Source: Ixodes scapularis (Eukaryota; Arthropoda; Arachnida; Ixodida; Ixodidae). From it: a DNA stretch of 64,000 bases. The notes beneath the pieces are model-generated. The model was not told where the DNA came from. It did not search any database and saw nothing but the letters and a program-made list of their open reading frames with translations. Below are positions 56,540 to 64,000 of this stretch, piece after piece. Position 1 is the first letter of the stretch. Every line of letters begins with the position of its first letter. The stretch spans positions 133,107,094-133,171,093 of the forward strand of contig NW_024609857.1 in the NCBI RefSeq assembly GCF_016920785.2, read 5' to 3'. A program made the translations under genes and the position numbers.

Positions 56540-57145
56540 ATGACAGATAGCACTTCGACAGCGGGCGGCAACCAGACCATGGCCATGGCCATGGCCAGGC
56601 CTGAGTTCAACCGAATTCTGGCTTTCGAGCGCAGCTCCATGTCTTGGAAGTCACGGTATGGGAGGCTACAATTTTTTTTCGAGGCTAACGACGTACAGGA
56701 CGCTTCGAAGAAATGTGCGCACCTGTTAACGCTGTGCAGGGTGGAGACATACAATACAGTCGGCGCTTTTGTACAACCCAAGCAGCCTAGCCAAGTGACC
56801 TTCGACGAGATCGTTCAACTGCTGAAAGCACATTTTGACCCGACGCCTTCGGAAGTCTACCGCACATCCCGTTTCCAACGTCGGGACCAGGAGGTCGGCG
56901 GGACGGCCAGCGCTTACGGGACAGCCCTGAGGAAACTCGCTGCCGACTGTGATTTCCGGAGCAGTGCCGAACAAGCGACAAATCCAACGGTCCTTCATCA
57001 GGATGTAATGTTGCGGGATTGTTTCGTGTGCTGCCTACGGAACGAGAAAGTGCAGCAGCGTCTTTCCGAGGAGAAGGAATTGACGTTCATCGAGGCGTAT
57101 GAGTTTGCAATACGCGCCGAGAGAGCCGTCCAGCAGCAACATTAG
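56540..57145 (+). pseudogene. gag of the Mag-type element
   Basis: ATG at 56,540 gives MTDSTSTAGGNQTMAM and a capsid-like region: RLQFFFEANDVQDASKKCAH, LLTLCRVETYNTVGAFVQP, FDEIVQLLKAHFDPTPSEVY, RTSRFQRRDQ and DVMLRDCFVCCLRNEKVQQR to ELTFIEAYEFAIRAERA. This is the standard gag of Mag/SURL-type gypsy elements (short gag, F..F.R.Q..GE.. core, RD..VCG... block). The frame ends at a TAG at 57,143; the zinc knuckles lie in the next frame. About 200 codons are intact. Confidence 0.8.
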
Positions 57146-57229
57146 ATAAAAAGCGATCACTGAGAAGTTAACAAGGCACCCGGCAATGCAGGCAACAGGA
57201 GTTTTTTTTTCACAAAGGACAAGCTAAAA

Positions 57230-57790
57230 AGGACAACGCTGTTGGCGCTGTGGCAAACAACACAGCCCAAAGACATGCAAGTTGGAGGCCTCAACGTGTC
57301 ATTACTGCCACCAGCGAGGCCACATTGAGAAAGCCTGCATAGCAAAGAAGAAAGCTTCAAAGGAAAGGTACCAACGCAGCAATCAAGTGGATACATAACT
57401 GGAGCATCGTTCCAGAACCCATGCTAAGCAGCAGCTATCAACGCTACATGATCTAAATAAGTTTAACACCCCGAAAATCACAGCAACTGTTGACGCGAAT
57501 GCCAGACCAGTTACGTTTAAGGTTGACTCTGGTGCCCCGTACGAAAATGTCAGATACAGGCGAAACTTCCGGTTCCACCTAGACTCGAAATTGGTGCACC
57601 AGTTTGTATCCAGCCTGGAACCGCGCATTTCCAGCCCCAATTTTAGACCCAGGCGGTGCACCGCCGGAATTCTCGCTGCGCTCACCACTGGACTCTACAA
57701 AAGAATTTCGTTATATGCTTTTAGCCGTTACAACCGAGAGATCGTCGCGATTTCAGACCCGATTTCAGACGACCACCCTTGACAGCGGAG
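57230..57790 (+). pseudogene. Zinc knuckles and protease of the Mag-type element
   Basis: CWRCGKQHSPKTCKLEASTC and CHYCHQRGHIEKACIAKKK (57,240-57,350) form the paired CCHC knuckles typical of Mag-type gag. VTFKVDSGAPYENV at about 57,510-57,550 is the aspartic protease active site (DSGA). Sequence after about 57,780 no longer resembles the start of RT, so the RT/RNase H part is deleted. Confidence 0.7.
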
Positions 57791-57959
57791 GTTGTGGCCA
57801 AGTTAACACAAGAAGAGACAACACTCATGACACTACACAAAGCAATACGAGAGGCCTCAGTCCAGTAACTGAAAGGAGAAGACTTCAGTGCTTACCAAAG
57901 AAGAGCCTCAGATCTGGCGATTTATCGTGGATTTATCACCTGGTGCTCTCGAGTCGTCA

Positions 57960-58740
57960 CACGAACAGCCGCACGGAATCAATCCATGACCCTGATTATA
58001 GCAGGACATCAAGGAGTGGTGGCTATGAAGACCTGCGCGTGATGCTATTTATGATGGCCTGGACTGGATAACGATATTGAGACCGAAGTCGAAGCATGTG
58101 AGCCATGCTAACGCACACAAACAAATCCAACAAGGATCCCGATTCCATGGTGGACTCAACCAACGACATCAGGGTACACTCTACATGTGGACTTTGCTGC
58201 ACCTGTGGAAGGACTTACATTCTTCGTTCTGGTTGACGCTTTCATTAAATGGGTGAAGGTACGACGAGTAATCCATCCCACGTCGACAGCAGTCATCAAG
58301 GTGCTGCGAACATTGTTCGCAACTTTTGGCATTCCACGCATGGTTATGTCTGACAATGGAACAGGGTTTGTGTCTGCCGAGGTACAAATAATTTACAAGA
58401 ATAACGGAATTCGACAGGTGACGTCGACTCAGTAATATCATGCTACCAACGGACAATCTGAACGCTACGTTGGCGAGTTGAAGAGAGCGCTGGCCAGGGA
58501 GCCGTCCGGATCCGTGAACCTGAGAGCGTCACGGTTCTTGTTTTGACAACACTGAACAGTTCACCAGAAAGCTGGCATCACAACAACTAAAGCAACGTTT
58601 GGACGAGAACTGCCAATTACATGGACCTTCTAGTTCCGGAAGCAGAGTCAACGAAAGCAACAGAGAAGCTACCCAAAGAAACGACAGCTGCGAGCGGGAC
58701 ATACAGTCATGATCCGACAATTCCGCAAAAAAATTGACTG
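57960..58740 (+). pseudogene. Integrase of the Mag-type element
   Basis: Fragments RTSRSGG, WWPGLD-like and CEPC mark the zinc-finger part. The core is HVDFAAPVEGLTFFVLVDAF (catalytic Asp at 58,190), KWVKVRRV, ATFGIPRMVMSDNGTGFVSA (second Asp at 58,352) and NGQSERYVGELKRAL (Glu at 58,460). The second Asp and Glu are 35 residues apart, the DD35E spacing of retroviral-type integrases. A TAA at 58,433 interrupts the core, and the C-terminal GYLWRRRPH-type tail is frameshifted. Integrase joins the cDNA to the host chromosome; this one is inactive. Confidence 0.8.
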
Positions 58741-59038
58741 GGTTTTAGGTGTGCTGATGAAACGAATAGGAGTCCGTTCGTGGAATGTTCAGTGAAGGTT
58801 AGGAATTGTCCGCCGACAATGGAACAAGATTAGTAAACGATGCTGCGAAAGAAATACTGATGACCGTGCGTCGGCGACTCTAACATGGGGTATAGATGTT
58901 AAAGAAACTGACCGGTACAACATCTCTACACCATGTACGCCAAGTGCGACAAGGCAACCAGACGCACCGGTTCTGCGGAGCTCTAAGCGGGGAAGACGTC
59001 CACCTCAGAGGTACCAGACACTAGTCTAAGGGGGGAGA

Positions 59039-59259
59039 TGTTATGTCCGCTAAAGTTCATATGTACAGAGTGGAGCGTGCTGCCATCTGTTGTGACAGTC
59101 AACCACAAACCCTGCTCGTTGCGAAGACAGCGGGAGCAAGCACACGACGCCAGAGCATCGCGAAAAGAACGCACGACACCACTATGACAGCTGGGCTACC
59201 GAACTCAAGTTTTCCCATTACTTTTACTCCTAGAAGTGCTTATTAAACTACCTGTAATA
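59039..59259 (+). repeat. 3' LTR of the Mag-type element
   Basis: Starts TGTTATGTCCGCTAAAG after the purine tract and ends CTACCTGTAATA, followed by TTTAC. Compared with the 5' LTR it has scattered substitutions and small gaps, so insertion is not very recent. Confidence 0.75.
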
Positions 59260-59368
59260 TTTACATCCGTCAAATACGGCTCCATTCGTAACTTTTTAGT
59301 TACATCAAGGGCGGTGTGACACGCAAGGCTTCTGTTTATGAACCAGTTTGATAAAACAAAGAAAAAAT

Positions 59369-60494
59369 AAAGACGTTTACAACTCCCTGTAACGCTTAAT
59401 TAGAGCACAGTTCTTGAGAAGGAGGAGGGGTGGGTATGCGCCCGACTCATTCGTGCCCTCTCCTCTTCCACTCCTTTCCTCTTTATCCTCTCTTGACGTA
59501 TTTAAATTTTGCGATATAGCTGCTAAACAATCTGAGCAAGATGAACTATATATATTGTGGTATTTTCGTTCACCGCTCGTCCGGAAAGAGGAAATATATT
59601 TTTCACATCTGGAAGCTCCACTCTGTCTAAGTTCTCCCGGTGCAAGGAAACAGGACAGCAGGAACAAGGCAGGAGGACGAGACAGCGTTAGAGTCAACAC
59701 TTTGACGAAACATGTGTTACTCTCCATGTCAACCTACTTCCTGTCGGCTCATTCCAAAACCGCTCGGCGTTTTTGATTCTCTCAGAATTAGTTGTGTCGA
59801 CCTTGGTGGCACACAATTTACCAACTTCGTCTGACGTGCCAAAGAGATCGATGGGTAAAGCACAGACACGTACCCATGTAGATGGCCGCTTGGATAACGT
59901 GCACACCATGTTTTCATGGTGTACTCGTTACCCTCCTCATCTTACTCCTCCCTTCCTCTCCCCCCTTCTCCTCCTCTCTACTCCCCCTTCCTCCTCCTTC
60001 CGCGTTCCTCATCCTCCCTCTTCCTTCTCCTCCTGCCCTCCTCATCCTCCCCCATCTCCCTCCGTCCTCCTTCTTCCTTTTCGTACTCCCTCCCCTCCCT
60101 CCTCCTCCTCGTCCCTCATCCTCCTCCTTCCTCCTGCGCGGTGCATTATGAGAAACATCCCATAATGCAGCGCGTAGGTCACGAGCGAGACCCGCGCATT
60201 GCATCATAGGACATCACAGCGCATAAAGGTCCACACAAAAGCAGGCACTCACTCAATTAAAGACACAAAAAACATACGCAAAGCGCTGTGTGTATCTTTT
60301 TGTGTTTGTAATTCTGTGAGGGCCTGCTTTTGTGAGTATTAGTTTACAATATTCTAGTACTGTACAGTACTTGAATATTGTAAACCAACTGGCCCAAGCT
60401 GCGGTGTTAACATCATGGGACGTTTCCCATAATGCACCGCGCGGTTACGCCGACGCCGCTCAAGCAGCAAACGGGCGCCTAAGAGCTGCGCTCT
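59369..60494 (+). mobile_element. Repeat-cargo element E
   Basis: Left end AAAGACGTTTACAACTCCC, then TTAGAGCACAGTTCTTGAG and a GGAGG tract; right end GGGCGCCTAAGAGCTGCGCTCT with CGCGCGGTTACGCCGACGCC before it. AAAAT flanks both ends (59,364-59,368 and 60,495-60,499). Inside: an unidentified non-repetitive segment (59,510-59,930), a pyrimidine tract, and two inverted copies of TGCATTATGGGA-type words near 60,150 and 60,415. Confidence 0.65.
59930..60130 (+). repeat. TCC-rich pyrimidine tract in element E
   Basis: Two hundred bases of C/T with CCTCC and CTTCC words, probably an expansion of the family's GGAGG motif (in inverse). Open frames here on both strands are meaningless as protein. Confidence 0.75.
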
Positions 60495-60499
60495 AAAAT

Positions 60500-61060
60500 G
60501 CGCTTGAGCCCGTTGTCATTGTGTCGAGCATGTGTTCTAATGCTGGAGACAAAATACGCTACTACATAATGACAATGTCTCTAAAACACCATGTCCACCT
60601 TACAAGTATCGCTGTGGGCTACTCTCGATCTATCACGAAACCATGTGAGGAGACGCGGAAAGTGACTTGTGTTAATCCAGACCCCTTGAGCTTTCGCAAA
60701 TTGGTTACATTTGGTTTGCTGCAAATTATGCCTGGTTTTAGTACACGGTGGCAACTTCACCTATGAATCCTTTAATAAACGAGTGGCTTTGAAGATTTGA
60801 TAAGATTGTTCAAACTACGCCTCGGTTATAATCGTTTCTAAAATCCATCGATCCTCGCTAGCCTACACTAAAATTAATCTATATAACCGCCACCTGTTTT
60901 TAACATCTCTAAAAAAGAAAATAAAAACGGCTCGCGTACTAGAGACTATGTGTAAAGTAAGCTAGATATTCCTGTCGAGAATGCTGAGGCCCCTGTGATA
61001 GGGGGTGAAAACTTAATCACATTCTGGATGTACTTAAACACACTGTTGATGTTCATATTG
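60500..61060. other. Gap: short frame with polyA-like signal, unidentified
   Basis: A plus-strand frame of 81 codons (60,521-60,766) ends ten bases or so before AATAAA. No family was recognised. Otherwise AT-rich. Confidence 0.2.
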
Positions 61061-61065
61061 TGAAA

Positions 61066-61145
61066 AGCATACATACATCCTCGCGGAAATAGTTTAACTT
61101 ATTCTTGGCGATACGTTCTTAGTTGATCGGCACGTTATCTTGCCG
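61066..61145 (-). pseudogene. Relic lipocalin exon 3
   Basis: The plus-strand segment AATAGTTTAACTTATTCTTG matches the exon-3 segment of lipocalin gene 2 (AATAGTTTAACCTATTCTTG at 45,709) and the similarity continues for about 70 bases on both sides, including a donor-like GTATGT in the place of GTAAGT. A one-base deletion and a resulting in-frame TAA in the aligned part show it cannot be used. No exon 1 or 2 was found at higher coordinates. It points to a third member of the lipocalin cluster, in the same orientation, now decayed. Confidence 0.6.
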
Positions 61146-61159
61146 TTAATCCGGAGCAA

Positions 61160-61850
61160 ATTAGATGATATCGAAGCAGGGAATCAACCGTAACAGTTAC
61201 CGAAACCGAAAACCGTTTAGGGACGAAAGTTTTTCATTAACCATAATCAGAACGAAACATTTACATTAAATGTATGAAAACCGTAACAGTAAATTTTTTT
61301 ACGGGTAACAAATATTACTCGATGTTAACCCAAAGATAAAAATCATAGCACTTCTCAAAAATGACTTCGAACAGAGATCTGGAGATGTGGCCATTTGGCA
61401 GATAACGTCAGCGATTTGTGTTTCTGGTAATACGTTTCCGTTCAATCTAAATTTGGAATTAAGAATACACAGTTGTAGTCGGCGGTCGAGCTAATAATAA
61501 ATATTGCCTATTTCTAAATCTGCCACACTCATTTAATCGCTAATTGTATGCAATACGTGTCGCCTTCAACGTATTAAATCAAAGTTAAAAGACTAAGATG
61601 TCCATCCAAACCAACTTTTTAAAAAATCCTTTTTTCTTCAAAATTACTGTTTTTCCAGATCTGCACCAGCCAGTATTCAGAAACGAGGCAAGTTGACCAT
61701 TATCCAGATGTTCATTAAGAATAGTGGAAGAGAATTTCTACCTACGTAAATACCCCTTATAGTGAACCTTCTCCTACGAGGCCTCAAAGCATAAAGAACT
61801 CAAATCTCTTCATCCGAAAAATAACAGAACTTGTAGTTCCCCCTGACACA
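61160..61850. other. Gap: AT-rich, no gene recognised
   Basis: Contains GAAAACCGTAACAG/CCGAAACCGAAAACCG words around 61,200-61,290, a small repeat. No exon recognised. Confidence 0.35.
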
Positions 61851-61854
61851 ATTC

Positions 61855-63620
61855 TAGTTACCATGGGTTTGGCGTCCTTATATACAAGCATCCATCACCA
61901 AGGTGGCATCAAATCAGTAATAAACACGTAGAGCAATGGACCTCTCACAATTCGTGTGAGCAACGACGTCCTCGCAACTTATCAGGTTGCTTTTAGAACA
62001 CAACATCGAATTTGAGGGAAGGCACATTGTACAGACTCGGGGAACTACAAAAAGTACAATGATGGCCACTAATTATGCAAACCTTTTTATGGCCGATCTA
62101 GAGTCTTGGCTTTTTGTCTCGCCGCTCACTCGAACCTCTGTTTCATGCGCACTACATTGATAATATATTTAGGGTATGGGCAAAAGGAGGGGTCATCACT
62201 CCTAGACTTCTATGAGGACTTCAGCAGTTTCGACCCCATATTATGTTTTCGCATAGTTATTCTAAAACGAACATTGATTTTCTGGACGTTACAATAGAGA
62301 TAACCGGAAATGCCTTTTCAAAAAAACGTTTTGAGAAGACAGCCGATCGCCAACAGTACCCGACCTTCAATAGCACTCAGCCTAAATATTGCAAAACAAG
62401 TATTCCTTTTTCTCAAGAGCATAGATTCCGGAGGATATGTTCTAATTTAGATTAATTCAAACTCAAAGCAAGCAATATGAAACTCCTGCTGTCTAAGCAG
62501 AATATTCCACCAGCCATTATCGACAATGCCATTGAAAGAGCACGAGCCCTCGACCTAGAACAATTTATTTATCAACCCCAACCCAAATTGTAACAATACA
62601 GGCACGCGAACATGGCGGTTACGAATTCAGCCCTCCTTCATATCTAAACAGTATATTTAGAAACATCAAAGTATTTTGTTTCAAAGCCATACATGAAGCA
62701 TGTTGTTTCCGGTGTTGCCACACGTGGTCTACCGACTAGGTAGAACCCTTAAAGGGGCACTGACACATCAAAATCATATTTTTTTTTATTATCCGAAACG
62801 ATAGAAAACGATGCCGGGACATTACCCTCAAAATTTGAGATTTGGGAATTCAGTATTCGTGAAGTAAAAAAACAATTTCCAAATGCCGAATTCGAAGTTC
62901 CCGCGCGATCGGCGCCGGTGCCTTGACGTCAAAAATTGAGGAGACCTGAGAGTCCACTTTCCTGTCTCCACTCCCTGCTGTTGCCATGGCGACCCAAAGC
63001 GAGGAGGATAGGAGCGAACGCCGGCTAGCGCCGGCGTTGCGGCGGACCGGTTTTGAGCGGTGTCGCCTGTTTTCCGTTGGAGGATACAAATCCAGGAGAC
63101 GGCACCACAACGAACTCCCGATTTTTGGTATTTCAAAAAGAAGGGCCGTAGTGCGTTCGCAATTGCGTTAAAAAACATGTTTTAAGATTGCCGTAATTAA
63201 ATGTTATAGAGATGTCGCCTACAAAGCTTCTAAATTTCCTGATTTTTGACGTCACCGATCAAAAGAAGCGAGGAGGCGAGAGGCGGGAAAATCAAACGCC
63301 AAAAATAAAAAGGCGCGCGCGCGCGCGGGAAAATTTTTTTTCGCGATGCGTTTTTTTTTGCGTGTCTATGACTACAACTTGCATCGTTTTAGACAATAAA
63401 AATAAATACGACCTTTGGGGTGTCAGTGCCCCTTTAAGGACATCTAACAAGACTTCACACATTTCTGGTTGTCGACCTTGCCAGACGCCGAAGTATGGGG
63501 TTTGTAATATGAAGAAACTACTAATCATGTCAATAGAGCCGACTGTGACTTTTCTTTCAAAATCACTGGAAACCAAAACAGTGGTAGACTAACGCTGCAA
63601 ACTATGTAAAGGCACCACCA
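61855..63620 (+). mobile_element. Penelope-like element RT fragment with MITE insertion
   Basis: Across broken frames the plus strand gives the PLE blocks in order: VTMGLASLYTSIHHQ (motif A, normally VTMDV.SLYTSIP), LLLEHNI, MATNYANLFMADLES, HYIDNIF (motif C, normally YIDD), TNIDFLDVTIEITGNAF, KTADRQQYPTFNSTQPKYC, then SQEHRFRRICSNLD, and after the MITE GCRPCQTPKYGVCNMKKL. Both catalytic Asp sites are changed (GLAS and YIDN) and stops are frequent, so the element is dead. A TTAA-flanked MITE interrupts it at 62,753-63,433. Confidence 0.7.
62753..63433. mobile_element. TTAA-flanked MITE
   Basis: Ends AGGGGCACTGACAC and GTGTCAGTGCCCCT are inverted, and TTAA flanks both (62,749-62,752 and 63,434-63,437). 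TTAA duplication is typical of piggyBac and Kolobok superfamilies. 681 bases, no transposase. The interior has GC-rich patches and a CG alternating tract (63,312-63,328). Removing it joins the PLE sequence. Confidence 0.8.
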
Positions 63621-63624
63621 CATT

Positions 63625-64000
63625 GGCGTCGCGGAGGCCTGTAACGCAACGGTCGGCGCGGCCGGCTCCCGACCAAAGCCAGTTTTCGGCTTCAGCGGCG
63701 CGACGTACAGCGCCGCAAAGCCAAGCGCTCCGTGCGCGGTTCAGAGCTCAACGCTCCTCACCGCAAAAGAGAGGAGCCAATGGGAGGTGGCGTAGATGGT
63801 GACGTTGCGATGCCATGGCAACGCTCAAGCCGGTCGTCTGCGCGTCTTTCACGTTCCGAAGGACGCAGCGTTGTTTCGTGTCGTCTGCTACCCCTATTTC
63901 CCCCCGATGCCTTCCCCAACAGAGCGGTTCGTTGTAACTGTGCGACTGTTTCAATTTTTATATGACAAGACGCAGTCAGACTACCGAGATAATGACGCTA
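63625..64000. other. Gap: GC-rich, unidentified
   Basis: GC- and CpG-rich compared with the window. CAATGGGAGG and ATGGCAACG words resemble promoter or repeat sequence but no gene was recognised; it may continue outside the window. Confidence 0.25.

Larger units (their letters stand above)
56286..59259 (+). mobile_element. Mag-type Ty3/gypsy LTR element, internally deleted
   Basis: LTRs at 56,286-56,512 and about 59,039-59,259 (TGTTATGTCCGCT start) are similar but with a number of differences. TTTAC flanks both ends (56,281-56,285 and 59,260-59,264), a clear 5-base target duplication. PBS TTGGCGACGAG follows the 5' LTR and a purine tract AAGGGGGGAGA precedes the 3' LTR. Order inside: gag, two zinc knuckles, protease, then integrase; RT and RNase H are deleted. 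Confidence 0.8.

Noticed and set aside
59882..60209. Pro/Ser/Leu-rich and Glu/Gly/Arg-rich open frames
   Set aside because: They are translations of a C/T-rich tract and its complement.
63720..63965. 77-codon frame near the right edge
   Set aside because: GC-rich stretch without recognised domain; the end of the window prevents any judgement.

Overview
This window is an arthropod nuclear genome segment, most likely from a tick (hard tick, species not determinable by eye). The main evidence is two partial genes on the minus strand for secreted tick-type salivary lipocalins (exon motifs NYPELNPELEM and FPLTE.WY...YRNYE.DP.FG.SKC), plus one relic exon. They have standard GT/AG introns. No bacterial operons, rRNA genes, CRISPR arrays or convincing tRNA genes were seen.

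Most of the rest is transposable-element debris. From left to right: a Penelope-like element (PLE) RT fragment (0.2-0.7 kb); a head-to-head inverted PLE dimer (2.9-4.5 kb); TTCGAA-rich degenerate repeats; lipocalin gene 1 (7.25 down to 6.54 kb, first two exons only); a nested island at 10.4-19.9 kb, where an L1/Tx1-like LINE on the plus strand is interrupted by two short repeat-cargo elements (A, B) and one Ty3/gypsy LTR element; foldback, gypsy and hAT-type remnants and minisatellites (23.8-30 kb); repeat-cargo element C with an embedded BEL/Pao gag fragment (30.4-32.4 kb); a 5'-truncated CR1/Jockey-type LINE (36.5-38.6 kb); a degenerate LINE endonuclease split by element D (41.9-43.5 kb); lipocalin gene 2 (47.65 down to 45.70 kb, three exons); a decayed minus-strand CR1-like LINE interrupted by a Mutator-like transposase remnant (55.4-48.1 kb); a deleted Mag-type LTR element with intact 5-bp target duplication (56.3-59.3 kb); element E (59.4-60.5 kb); a lipocalin exon-3 relic (61.1 kb); and a PLE RT fragment carrying a TTAA-flanked MITE (61.9-63.6 kb).

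The best candidate for something not well described is the five-copy family A-E. The copies share a left end (start AAAGCCGTTTAC), a right end (stop GAGCTGCGCTCT) and a 16-bp inverted motif TTAGAGCGCAGCTCTT near both ends. Their interiors are almost completely different: a TTTAGCGGG array, an array of about 26 CRE palindromes (TGACGTCA), CACGTGAC E-box arrays, CTGGTGT palindromes around a BEL fragment, or an unidentified 0.4-kb segment. A-rich direct repeats flank the copies. Other points of note are an LTR element whose integrase zinc finger precedes RNase H, and a 2A-like peptide motif at the N-terminus of a CR1-like ORF1.

All calls rest on reading the sequence and remembered family features. 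No database search was run, and boundaries of decayed elements are approximate.
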